From positions 1 through 64,000 of the forward strand of contig NZ_JARXYX010000029.1 of assembly GCF_029893585.1 (NCBI RefSeq): DNA of 64,000 nucleotides. Direction: 5' to 3'. How positions within the stretch are numbered: position 1 is the stretch's first letter; the number at the start of each line of letters is the position of its first letter. This stretch comes from Streptomyces sp. LBL (lineage in GTDB: Bacteria; Actinomycetota; Actinomycetes; Streptomycetales; Streptomycetaceae). The position numbers and the translations under genes are program-made. A model generated the notes under the pieces. That model was not told where the DNA came from, did not search any database, and saw only the letters and a list, made by a program, of their open reading frames with translations. Positions 17,084 through 24,407 of this stretch are shown here, in pieces.

Positions 17084-17854
17084 ATGACCGACGTGCTCGG
17101 AACTTCCGTCGAGATACCCACCCCGGACGGTGTCGCCGACGCCTATCTGGCCCACCCCGACGACGGCTCTCCACACCCCGCCGTGCTGTTCTTCATGGAC
17201 GCCTTCGGACTGCGGCCGCATCTGAGGTCGATGGCGGACCGGCTCGCCTCGGCCGGGTACACGGTCCTGGTGCCGAACGTCTTCTACCGGCACGGCAGGG
17301 CACCCGTGGTGGAACTGCCCGAGTTCATCAACCCGGCCGAACGGCCGGAGATCATCCAGAGCCTGGGCCCGGCCGCGCGCACCCTCACCCCCGAGGGCGC
17401 GATGCGGGACGCCGCCGCCTGTCTGGACTGGCTGGCCGCGTCCCCGCTGACCGCGGACGGCCCGGCGGGGGCCGGCCCAGTGGGAGTCACCGGCTACTGC
17501 ATGGGCGCGGGCCTCGCCCTGCGCACCGCCGGCACGTATCCCGAGCGGGTCGCGGCCGCCGCCGGATTCCACGGTGCGTACCTCGCGACCGACGCGCCGG
17601 ACAGCCCTCACCTCCTGGCCGACCGGATCACCGCCGAGCTGTACTTCGGGCACGCCGACCACGACTCCACCAACCCCGCCGAACGGATCGACCAGCTCGA
17701 GCGGGCCCTCACCGCGGGCGGCGTCCGCCACCGCAGCGAGGTGTACGCCGGCGCCCACCACGGCTTCACCCAGGCGGACACCGCGATGTACGGCGCCGAG
17801 GCGACGGACCGCCACTGGGCGGCCCTCCTCGACCTGTTGAACAGAACTCTGTGA
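17084..17854 (+). CDS. Dienelactone hydrolase family protein (256 aa)
   Basis: An alpha/beta hydrolase with the nucleophile elbow GYCMGAG (Cys nucleophile), an acid in GHADHD and the histidine in GAHHGF, in family order. FFMDAFGLRPHLRSMADRLA is also typical. Dienelactone hydrolases open enol-lactones in aromatic catabolism, but this broad family has many other substrates and no catabolic genes are adjacent. It is probably controlled by the divergent TetR-type repressor. ATG 17084 agrees with the family start; ATG 17063 would add seven residues. Confidence 0.85.
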   Translation: MTDVLGTSVEIPTPDGVADAYLAHPDDGSPHPAVLFFMDAFGLRPHLRSMADRLASAGYTVLVPNVFYRHGRAPVVELPEFINPAERPEIIQSLGPAARTLTPEGAMRDAAACLDWLAASPLTADGPAGAGPVGVTGYCMGAGLALRTAGTYPERVAAAAGFHGAYLATDAPDSPHLLADRITAELYFGHADHDSTNPAERIDQLERALTAGGVRHRSEVYAGAHHGFTQADTAMYGAEATDRHWAALLDLLNRTL

Positions 17855-18070
17855 CCTGCTGAACCGTGCTGAACAGGGCCGCACCATGGCGGTACTGGAC
17901 GGGGGCCCTGCGGCCGTGTGCTGGACGGGGGCCCCGCGGCCGACTGGTCGGCCGAGTACGGCATGCCAGGGCGCGACGGCCCCGTAGGGCACGTCGTATG
18001 GCATGGCTGTGACAAAGCAGGAGCGCTTTCGTGATGGCATCTCTGTGCGACGGTCCCCCAGGATGACCTG

Positions 18071-18748
18071 GTGAACGATCACCTGGCGCAGTCATCCCTG
18101 CCCAACCCCAACCCCACTCCCGCCCCCGTCCTGTGGACGGCCCGTTGTGCCGTCGCGGCCCTCGGTCTCGCCGGGGTCGCCTGGCTGGCCCGCGTGGTCT
18201 GGGACATCCGCCTCGCGGCGGCCGGACAGCCCGCGTCCGGACCGCCGGACCAGGGCGAGGGCCGCCACCGGCCGCTGACCTCGCTCGAGGACGGCTACCA
18301 CGCCGTCAACGCTCTGGCCGGGGGCGCCACCGTGCTCTGCGCGCTCCTGTTCCTGTCCTGGCTGTGGCGCGTACGGGACAACGCCCGCGCTTTCTCCGGC
18401 GAACCGCCCCGCCACTCCTGGCTCTGGATGTACCTCGGCTGGGTCCTCCCCCTCGCCAACCTCTGGATCCCCCGGGGCCTCGTCGTCGACATCCACCACA
18501 GGAGCGCCCCCGGCAAGCCCCTCCCGAGTTCGGTCAACTGGTGGTGGGGCCTGTGGCTGATAGGCCTGCTCAGTGGTGTGGGCCTCATGCACACCGGCGA
18601 CACGGACGAACTCATCGCCCGCGCCTACACGGACGTATGGATGCTTCTCGTCTCCGACGTGGCGATCGTGGGCGCGGCGGTGGCGGCGGTCCTCGTCGTA
18701 CGGGCGGTCACGGCGGCGCAGGGGGAGCGGATGGCGGAGCCGAGGTAG
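18071..18748 (+). CDS. DUF4328 membrane protein (225 aa)
   Basis: Hydrophobic helices lie near residues 20-48, 80-100, 116-135, 155-172 and 190-212. The conserved features of DUF4328 are present: WLWRVRDNARAF, WLWMYLGWVLPLANLWIPR and SSVNWWWGLWLIGLL. The function of the family is unknown. A Pro/Asn-rich N-terminus precedes the first helix. GTG 18071 is the start. The 216-bp gap upstream holds two copies of a GGACGGGGGCCC element and nothing else clear. Confidence 0.8.
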   Translation: MNDHLAQSSLPNPNPTPAPVLWTARCAVAALGLAGVAWLARVVWDIRLAAAGQPASGPPDQGEGRHRPLTSLEDGYHAVNALAGGATVLCALLFLSWLWRVRDNARAFSGEPPRHSWLWMYLGWVLPLANLWIPRGLVVDIHHRSAPGKPLPSSVNWWWGLWLIGLLSGVGLMHTGDTDELIARAYTDVWMLLVSDVAIVGAAVAAVLVVRAVTAAQGERMAEPR

Positions 18749-18925
18749 TTCGGGAGCCGGGGATCCGGGATCCGGTCGGTGGGTCCTGTGCGGGCCGCGT
18801 ACGTACATCGGCTGAATATCTATGGTCGACACGACAGGGTTTCGGGTCGGGGCCACTAGAGTTCTCGTGCGGGGAACCGGCCCTGTGCGGCGGGCCGTGC
18901 TCCGGCGGTTCGCGGGAAGGTGCAC

Positions 18926-19036
18926 TTGCTCTCACGAGAGCAGCCGCAGGGCGGCGGCCGGCTCGACGACGACCACTGCCCGGAGTTCGCCATGGGCCGG
19001 GCCGCCGAGTTGATCAGTGCGGGAGTGAAAACCTGA
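18926..19036 (+). pseudogene. Relic of a MerR-like regulator (N-terminal 36 codons)
   Basis: The frame TTG 18926 to TGA 19036 encodes GGGRLDDDHCPEFAMGRAAE before ending prematurely. This matches the N-terminus of the intact MerR-like gene at 22772-23128 (SGRLDDDDYPAFTMGRAAE). The rest of the gene, about 80 codons, is gone. It stands just upstream of the first cold-shock gene, as the intact copy stands near the second cold-shock cluster. The surrounding 18749-19314 contains no other supportable gene. Confidence 0.65.
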
Positions 19037-19199
19037 TGCCGTCGGAGCAGAATTATGGGCGGTGGAGGAAAAGAATTCCTCGATGAATCCGGGTAGGCTT
19101 TGTTGCCGGAATGTGCCGACCGGCTGTCGCCCTCATTCCTTCGCGGAGTCACCGTCTCGCTTCCGATTTGTTTCGGGGGGTCTCGTGCTAGGCTCGACG

Positions 19200-19262
19200 C
19201 AGTTGCAGTTGTGGTTGCCATTTTGCTGCCGGTTTTTCCGGGCAGGTGATCATCGCAGCGAT
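19200..19262 (+). promoter_or_regulatory. Conserved leader element of the first cold-shock gene
   Basis: CAGTTGCAGT, GGTTTTTCCG and GATCATCGC occur here in the same order and spacing as upstream of the second cold-shock gene (26579-26640, minus strand), although the surrounding DNA has diverged. CGTGCTA, possibly part of a -10 region, precedes both. The leader before the ATG is over 100 bases, long for this genus and usual for cold-shock mRNAs. Confidence 0.6.
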
Positions 19263-19314
19263 GAGGAGGGCCCGCGCAGTGTGGGTCCCCAGCACTGCCT
19301 TCAGGAGATATGAC

Positions 19315-19518
19315 ATGGCCACCGGTACCGTGAAGTGGTTCAACGCGGAAAAGGGCTTCGGTTTCATCGAGCAGGACGGCGGCGGCGCCGACGTCTTCGC
19401 TCACTACTCGAACATCGCTACCCAGGGCTTTCGTGAGCTGCAGGAAGGCCAGAAGGTGACGTTCGACGTCACGCAGGGCCAGAAGGGCCCGCAGGCCGAG
19501 AACATCGTGCCTGCCTGA
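19315..19518 (+). CDS. Cold-shock protein, CspA family (67 aa)
   Basis: A complete cold-shock domain: TGTVKWFNAEKGFGFIEQDG includes RNP-1 (KGFGFIEQ, residues 13-20), and VFAHYSNI is RNP-2. The protein is a five-stranded RNA/ssDNA-binding barrel that melts mRNA structure. It differs from the copy at 26323 at a handful of positions, mostly in the second half. CAGGAGATATGAC supplies the ribosome site for ATG 19315. The long leader with a conserved element and the terminator shared in design with the second copy mark these as paralogues. Confidence 0.95.
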   Translation: MATGTVKWFNAEKGFGFIEQDGGGADVFAHYSNIATQGFRELQEGQKVTFDVTQGQKGPQAENIVPA

Positions 19519-19550
19519 TTTTCCGCGATTCGCTCGCGCGCTTCGGCGAA

Positions 19551-19587
19551 ACGGGGCCCGCACCTTGGGTGCGGGCCCCGTTTGTTT
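19551..19587 (+). terminator. Terminator of the first cold-shock gene
   Basis: Perfect 14-bp stem (19551-19564 and 19568-19581) with a TTG loop, then TTGTTT. The stem core GGGGCCCGCACC is the same as in the terminator of the second cold-shock gene. Confidence 0.9.
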
Positions 19588-19623
19588 ACGCGTGTTTCCC
19601 CGCAGGGAGACGGAGGAGGATCC

Positions 19624-19797
19624 ATGCCCCCGAAGAGCACCGCCCGTGACGCCCTGAGCTCTCCCGGACCACGGACCGGCGACGCCCCGTTCACGGCCGC
19701 CGGCTCCGCGCTCGTCGACGCCGACACCGCCATGTGCGACCGGATGCCGGGCGTGTCCCCCGTGATCGACGCCTCCGGATGCGTGCCGGGCGCCTGA
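19624..19797 (+). CDS. Small hypothetical protein (57 aa)
   Basis: ATG 19624 is preceded by a strong GGAGGAGGATCC ribosome site, the best reason to call this frame. The peptide begins MPPKSTARDALSSPGPRTG, is rich in Ala, Pro and Asp, and has no hydrophobic segment. It lies between a terminator and the conserved small protein at 19994. No family is recognised. Confidence 0.4.
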   Translation: MPPKSTARDALSSPGPRTGDAPFTAAGSALVDADTAMCDRMPGVSPVIDASGCVPGA

Positions 19798-19993
19798 GCG
19801 GCGGCGCCCGCTGATCCCACTTCTTCCGCGGACACGGGACCACGGCTCTCGCCGACCCCGCTCCGCCGAGCAGAACCCCGCCGGACCATCGTCCGCGGAC
19901 CACGGTCACGGCCGGGCCCCGTCCTGGCCGGCACTGACCGACACCAGCCCCGAAGGCACTTCTGCCGTTCCACTAGACCCTTGGTGAGGCACT

Positions 19994-20275
19994 ATGCGCT
20001 GCGTGATCGCCCGTTACCCCTTCGACCTGGTCAAGTCCGAGGTGGAGACACAGATGGAAGGCATCCGACCGGAGCCCACCACCGGGGCCTGTGTGGTCAT
20101 CGGGCGCAAGGTGTTCCCGGTCAAGCAGGTGGGCGAGATCATCACCCGCCAGGACCGCCGCGACTTCACCGCTTTCGAGGTGACCCGCGCCCTCACCCGA
20201 CTCGGCTTCACCTGCCACGCCACCCCCCCGGAGTCCCCGGCCACCCGCTCGGCGTCCTCCCCGACCCTCGGCTGA
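19994..20275 (+). CDS. Conserved small protein of cold-shock loci, copy 1 (93 aa)
   Basis: This protein starts MRCVIARYPFDLVKSEV and contains CVVIGRKVFPVKQVGEIITR and RRDFTAFEVTRALTRLGFTC. It is a clear paralogue of the protein at 24039 (MRCVIARYPFDFTKIGV, with RRRYPVKQVGRVLTRQDPRD), with about 60 percent identity over 75 residues by eye. Both genes share GTGAGGCACT directly before the ATG. I know it only as a conserved actinomycete protein often found beside cold-shock genes; a nucleic-acid role is plausible but not shown. No transmembrane segment. Confidence 0.75.
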   Translation: MRCVIARYPFDLVKSEVETQMEGIRPEPTTGACVVIGRKVFPVKQVGEIITRQDRRDFTAFEVTRALTRLGFTCHATPPESPATRSASSPTLG

Positions 20276-20688
20276 CGCGACCCGCTACGGGCGCCGCGAC
20301 GCCTGGTGTTCGAACTTCCAGGTGTTTTCGGCGCAGTGTTTCCGACGTCGTGACGACATCGGGCAACCCTGGGCGCCGTTCATCTCCTTGACCAGGCGGT
20401 GGGCTTGAACACGCCGGTCACCGTACGGATGCGGACGGCCGTGCGGACGAGTGTGAGCGGAAACTCCAACAGGCGCGGTGCAACGGCCTGTTGGAGCGTG
20501 CCCCGGTGAGCAGCGCGTCACGCCTCATCAGGCGGGCCTCGGCAGGCGCCGGACTCGTGGGCGACGAACTGGGCAGTAGTTGCTGTTGCGATCTCGTAAC
20601 CGAAGCTTCTTGACGGGCCGTCCCGCGACGCGTTGGCTTTCAGCCACCTGGTCTCCAGGTTGCGCTCTCGCCCCGGAAGGCACCTGCT
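20276..20688. other. Intergenic region with an 11-bp hairpin
   Basis: No gene is supported in these 413 bp. The one clear structure is CTCCAACAGGC and its complement (20464-20474 and 20486-20496) around an 11-base loop, perhaps a terminator. The lipoprotein gene's promoter should lie after it. Confidence 0.5.
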
Positions 20689-21825
20689 GTGAACGCTTCA
20701 CCCACTCATAGTCCCCTCGTTCGACGTTTCGCCGTGGGCCTGACGGCCTCCGCCTCGGCCCTGCTGCTCGCCGCGTGCGGTGTGGTCGACGGCATCGGCG
20801 GGAGCAGCAGCTCCTCGACGCCGAAGAAGGGCAACGACATCACGGTGGGCCTGCTGCTGCCCGACACCAAGACGAAACGCTTCGACAAGTTCGACTACCC
20901 CCTCATCAAGAAACGGGTCGCCGCCCTCACCGACGGCAAGGGCAAGGTCCGCTACGCCAACGCCGAGGCGAGCGAGTCCAAGCAGAGCGTCCAGATGGAC
21001 CAGATGATCGACGAGAAGGTGGACGTGATCCTGGTGGACGCGGTGGACGCCAAGGCCTTCGCACCCGCCGTCCGGAAGGCCAAGGACGCCGGTATTCCCG
21101 TCATCGCGTACGACAGGCTCGCCGAGGGCCCGATCGACGCCTATGTGTCGCACGACAACGAACTCGTGGGCGAGGTGCAGGGCCGCGCGATCGTGGACGC
21201 CCTCGGCGACAAGGCCGCGACCAGCAAGATCGTTATGTTGAACGGCTCGCTGGCCGACCCCAACACCGCCCTCTTCAAGAAGGGCGCGCTCGACGAGCTG
21301 AAGGGGCGCGTGGTCATAGCCAAGCAGTACGACACCAGGGAGTGGCTTCCCGAGGTCGCCAAGGCCAACACGGAGCAGGCGATCCGGTCCGTCGGCCTGA
21401 ACAACATCGCCGCCGTGTACTCGGCCAACGACGGCATGGCCGGCGCGGCCATCGACGCGCTGAAGGAGGCCGGCGCGGCCAAGATCCCGCCGGTGACCGG
21501 GCAGGACGCGGATCTCGCGGCGGTGCAGCGGATCGTCTCGGGCGAGCAGTACATGACCGTATACAAGTCCTTCCTGCTGGAGGCCAACAACGCCGCGGAG
21601 ATGGCAGTGGCCAAGATCCAGGGCCGCTCGCTCCAGTTCGAGGCGCTGACCCCCGACGCGGTCGACAGCCCGACGCAGAAGGCCATCCCGTCCCAGCTGG
21701 TGCAGGTCGTCGCGCTCACCCGGGCCAACATCAAGGCGACCGTGATCCAGGACGGCGTCTACACCGTCAAGGACATCTGCACCCCGAAGTACGCGTCGGA
21801 CTGCGCGGCGATCGGCCTCAAGTAG
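20689..21825 (+). CDS. Xylose-binding-like ABC substrate-binding lipoprotein (378 aa)
   Basis: A lipoprotein signal with lipobox LAAC (Cys at residue 30) precedes a periplasmic-binding-protein type 1 domain. ITVGLLLPDTKTKRFDKFD, VDVILVDAVDAKAF, DAGIPVIAYDRL and the late VYSANDGMAGAAIDAL follow XylF and ChvE-type D-xylose/sugar binding proteins, and length agrees. It should sit on the outer face of the membrane and deliver a pentose or related sugar to an ABC importer. No ATPase or permease gene is adjacent, so it is an orphan or serves a transporter encoded elsewhere. GTG 20689 is the start. Confidence 0.88.
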   Translation: MNASPTHSPLVRRFAVGLTASASALLLAACGVVDGIGGSSSSSTPKKGNDITVGLLLPDTKTKRFDKFDYPLIKKRVAALTDGKGKVRYANAEASESKQSVQMDQMIDEKVDVILVDAVDAKAFAPAVRKAKDAGIPVIAYDRLAEGPIDAYVSHDNELVGEVQGRAIVDALGDKAATSKIVMLNGSLADPNTALFKKGALDELKGRVVIAKQYDTREWLPEVAKANTEQAIRSVGLNNIAAVYSANDGMAGAAIDALKEAGAAKIPPVTGQDADLAAVQRIVSGEQYMTVYKSFLLEANNAAEMAVAKIQGRSLQFEALTPDAVDSPTQKAIPSQLVQVVALTRANIKATVIQDGVYTVKDICTPKYASDCAAIGLK

Positions 21826-21888
21826 CCGTCGGCTCAGGCCGGTTGGCGGGCAGGATACGGACAGACCGAGCCCCGGTACGGTGGCCCC

Positions 21889-22500
21889 GTGAGTACTTCC
21901 CTGTTCGTCAAGATCTGTGGCCTGTCGACCGAGCGGGACGTCGACACGGCCGTGGAGGCGGGCGCCGACGCCATCGGGTTCGTCTTCTCGAAGAGCCCGC
22001 GCCGGATCGACGCCGCGACGGCCGCCCGGCTGTGCCGCCGGATCCCGGAGCACGTCCTGACCGTCGGCGTCTTCCGCGCGGAGCCCCTGCACGATGTGCG
22101 GTCCCTGGCCACCGAAGCGGGCATCCGGGCCGTCCAGGTGCACGGGCCGGAGGACCGCGACTATTACGACGGCCTCGCCACGGGCGGCTGGACCCTGATC
22201 CGCGCCACGGCCTTCGGGGAGCCGGTCCCGCGCTGCGGAGACCTGGGCGAGGACCTGCTTCTCCTCGACGCGCCCGTCCCCGGCTCCGGCATCGCCTGGG
22301 ACTGGACCGGCATGCCGTCGGCCGCACCCGGAGAGAAGTGGCTGCTCGCCGGCGGCCTCACCCCGGACAACGTCGCCGACGCCGTGGCCGCCACCCGCCC
22401 CTGGGGCGTCGACGTGTCCAGCGGGGTGGAGCGGAGCCGGGGCGTCAAGGACCCGGCCCTGATCACGGCGTTCGTACGGGCGGCTCGGGGACGGCATTGA
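21889..22500 (+). CDS. trpF: Phosphoribosylanthranilate isomerase
   Basis: VKICGLS at residues 7-13 contains the catalytic Cys (10), LLLLDAP holds the general-acid Asp (127), and AGGLTPDN plus VDVSSGVERSRGVKD form the phosphate sites; all are hallmarks of TrpF, a TIM barrel converting phosphoribosylanthranilate to CdRP in tryptophan synthesis. Length (203 aa) is normal. Streptomycetes commonly lack trpF and use the bifunctional PriA, so a stand-alone copy is notable. It is not next to other trp genes. GTG 21889 is the start, 63 bp after the lipoprotein gene. Confidence 0.92.
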   Translation: MSTSLFVKICGLSTERDVDTAVEAGADAIGFVFSKSPRRIDAATAARLCRRIPEHVLTVGVFRAEPLHDVRSLATEAGIRAVQVHGPEDRDYYDGLATGGWTLIRATAFGEPVPRCGDLGEDLLLLDAPVPGSGIAWDWTGMPSAAPGEKWLLAGGLTPDNVADAVAATRPWGVDVSSGVERSRGVKDPALITAFVRAARGRH

Positions 22501-22771
22501 GGCGAGCGTTCGTACGGGCGGCTCCGGGGACGGCCCTGATCACGGCGCGCGGCGCCGGCGGGCAGGCCCCAGTCCGCGGCGCCGGCGGACAGGCGGCCCC
22601 TGAGCCGACCGGAGGTGGCGTACAGGCGGGCCCTGGGTCGGTGCTGACGCCCGCGGGACAGCCCGCGGGACATTCCCCCACCAGGACAGCTCTCAGAGCA
22701 GCCCCTGGGACAACCCACGGGGCAGCCCCCGGGACAGCCCGCAGTGGTGGTGGCGGACAGGAGGGCACGGG
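22501..22771. other. Intergenic region with a partial duplication of the trpF 3' end
   Basis: Just after the trpF stop, GCGTTCGTACGGGCGGCT occurs again, followed by CCGGGGACGG and a displaced copy of CCCTGATCACGGCG from inside trpF. The rest is repeats of the GGGACAGCCC type. No gene is supported. Confidence 0.65.
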
Positions 22772-23128
22772 TCAGCCGGTGGCGGCGCCGGCGTTGGCTG
22801 GTCCGGAGGGCTTCTGGGCGGCCCGGCGGTACTCGGCGTTGATGCGCTGGGCCTCCTCCAGCTGGTCCTCGAGGATGACGATGCGGCAGGCCGCCTCGAT
22901 CGGGGTGCCCTTGTCGACAAGTTCGCGGGCGCGCGCGGCGATCCGCAGCTGGTAGCGGGAGTAGCGGCGGTGGCCGCCCTCCGAACGCAGCGGCGTGATC
23001 AGTCGGGCCTCCCCGATGGCCCGGAGGAACCCGGGGGTGGTGCCGAGCATCTCGGCGGCCCGGCCCATCGTGAAGGCGGGGTAGTCGTCGTCGTCCAGAC
23101 GACCGCTGAGCGGAGTATCTGCTGTCAT
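22772..23128 (-). CDS. MerR-like transcriptional regulator (118 aa)
   Basis: The MerR-type winged helix is recognisable: AFTMGRAAEMLGTTPGFLR, then LITPLRSEGGHRRYSRYQL, followed by a dimerisation helix with EAACRIVILEDQLEEAQRI. No effector domain or cysteine cluster follows, so it is a short MerR of the type found near cold-shock genes in streptomycetes. ATG 23128 has CGAGGTGAC before it. A 32-bp perfect palindrome lies 26 bases upstream in the leader. A truncated copy of this gene lies at 18926. Confidence 0.8.
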   Translation of the reverse strand: MTADTPLSGRLDDDDYPAFTMGRAAEMLGTTPGFLRAIGEARLITPLRSEGGHRRYSRYQLRIAARARELVDKGTPIEAACRIVILEDQLEEAQRINAEYRRAAQKPSGPANAGAATG

Positions 23129-23153
23129 GTCACCTCGTTGAGCCACGCGTCGA

Positions 23154-23185
23154 GGGGCCCTGGTGCCGTACGGCACCAGGGCCCC
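23154..23185. promoter_or_regulatory. 32-bp perfect palindrome in the MerR leader
   Basis: GGGGCCCTGGTGCCGT is followed at once by its exact complement. As RNA it would form a 14- to 16-bp hairpin 26 bases before the MerR start; as DNA it is a symmetric protein site. There is no T run and no gene upstream on either strand that it would obviously terminate. Confidence 0.6.
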
Positions 23186-23602
23186 GAGGAAATTGAACAC
23201 CATCTGTCGGCCCTACTGCTGTGCCGACCTTCTGTTTCCGCTGCCTGGCCCGGGGGGTGGGCCGACGAGCGGGGATCGCGGCTGCGTGACCGGGGACCAC
23301 CTTCCCATCCGGGGTCTTGCGGTACCCGGGCCGAACACGTCGGTCCGGGCGATCCTGATGGCGTCTACTCCTCCTTTCTTACGTGCTGACCTGCGAACTT
23401 CTTCTTCTGCTACCCGGCAGTTCGTGTCTGCCGGGCCTCGCTGGACCATGTCTACGAGAGAAACGCTACCCGTCGCGTCGGCCAATGTCTACTCCGGCAA
23501 AGATAGATTTGAGCGTGCGTGGGGGCAAGGAATTCTGCGGGCCGCAGGACCGGGGTGGGATCTCTATGGGTCGGGCGGGGCCGCCGAATAGAATCGGTTC
23601 CC
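23186..23602. other. Divergent intergenic region, no gene seen
   Basis: About 420 bp between the MerR-like gene and the gene at 23603. A hairpin CCCGGCAG-N7-CTGCCGGG lies at 23413-23435. On the minus strand a strong AAAGGAGGAG stands near 23375 without a usable start codon after it. AT-richer sequence near 23380-23510 may hold the promoters. Confidence 0.45.
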
Positions 23603-23977
23603 ATGCCGAACCCTGACGAGCTGCTGGTCGCCATCTCCACCATGGTGGAGTCAGTGCACAGCAATCAGATGTCGCTGACCGTGGTGGTCGGCGGTACCGT
23701 GATCACCGGACGACTCGCTCCCGAAGCCGTGTGGCGGGAGCGCGTGTCGGAGGTCCTGAAAGCCTCGGACCGTCTCGGCCCGTTCTCCGACGTCTTCACC
23801 ACGGAGGCGGGCGAGCGGCGGCCCGACACCGGCGAGCCGCCGACGCATCTGCACTTCCATCTCGCCCGCATCCTGCAGGGCACGACGGCGATCCCCGAGA
23901 CGGGCGGCATGTACCGCGTCGCGCTCGCGGACGTCAGTGCCTGGACCGTGGGCGACTTCAGCTACTCCGAGAGGTGA
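23603..23977 (+). CDS. Hypothetical protein, possibly GvpU-like (124 aa)
   Basis: ATG 23603 opens a 124-residue soluble protein: a helix (PDELLVAISTMVESVHSNQ), a beta hairpin MSLTVVVGGTVITGRLAPE, another helix, and LHFHLARILQGTTAIPETGG. The beta hairpin with V-x-GRL resembles the accessory gas-vesicle protein GvpU, but no gas-vesicle genes are near and the match is weak. It is convergent with the conserved small protein gene at 24039, separated by a bidirectional terminator. Confidence 0.5.
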   Translation: MPNPDELLVAISTMVESVHSNQMSLTVVVGGTVITGRLAPEAVWRERVSEVLKASDRLGPFSDVFTTEAGERRPDTGEPPTHLHFHLARILQGTTAIPETGGMYRVALADVSAWTVGDFSYSER

Positions 23978-23981
23978 AACG

Positions 23982-24023
23982 CCGTGAGGGCCCTGCCGAC
24001 GCGCGTCGGCAGGGCCCTCACGG
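23982..24023. terminator. 42-bp perfect palindrome, bidirectional terminator
   Basis: CCGTGAGGGCCCTGCCGACG and the following C form the left arm (23982-24002), and the exact complement follows at 24003-24023. It lies between convergent genes and would serve both transcripts. Confidence 0.9.
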
Positions 24024-24038
24024 AAGGTGGCGTGTCGG

Positions 24039-24356
24039 CTACAGGGCCTCGGCGGCGGCCGGGCTGCCGAGCATCGCCGACGCCTCCTGAAGCGGAGTCA
24101 GCACGGGCACCGGAGCGGCCACCTGGGCCTCGTGGCAGGTGAAGCCGAGACGGGTCATGGCGCGGACGACCTCGCCGCTGGTGAAGTCACGGGGGTCCTG
24201 CCGGGTGAGGACCCGGCCCACCTGCTTCACGGGGTAGCGGCGGCGGCCGATGGTCACGGAGTCACCCGTGATGAGTTCGGGCGTGACGCCCTTCATCGAG
24301 GCCAGCACTCCGATCTTGGTGAAATCGAACGGGTACCGGGCGATGACGCAACGCAT
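24039..24356 (-). CDS. Conserved small protein of cold-shock loci, copy 2 (105 aa)
   Basis: Paralogue of the protein at 19994, sharing MRCVIARYPFD, the PVKQVG segment, TRQDPRDFTSGEVVRAMTRL and GFTC, with a longer Ala/Pro-rich C-terminus. It lies 51 bp downstream of the DEAD-box helicase on the same strand, so the two are probably co-transcribed. Function unknown. GTGAGGCACT before the ATG is conserved with copy 1. Confidence 0.75.
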   Translation of the reverse strand: MRCVIARYPFDFTKIGVLASMKGVTPELITGDSVTIGRRRYPVKQVGRVLTRQDPRDFTSGEVVRAMTRLGFTCHEAQVAAPVPVLTPLQEASAMLGSPAAAEAL

Positions 24357-24407
24357 AGTGCCTCACAGAGGGAGAGAGGGGAGCGGGCTGACGGGGGCGT
24401 CGCCCTC

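Noticed and set aside
20285..20521. Minus-strand 78-codon frame in the gap before the lipoprotein gene
   Set aside because: No ribosome site, no motif and a composition rich in His, Arg and Pro typical of antisense GC-rich DNA.
23360..23395. Strong AAAGGAGGAG ribosome-like site on the minus strand
   Set aside because: No ATG, GTG or TTG follows at usable distance in an open frame, so it does not define a gene.
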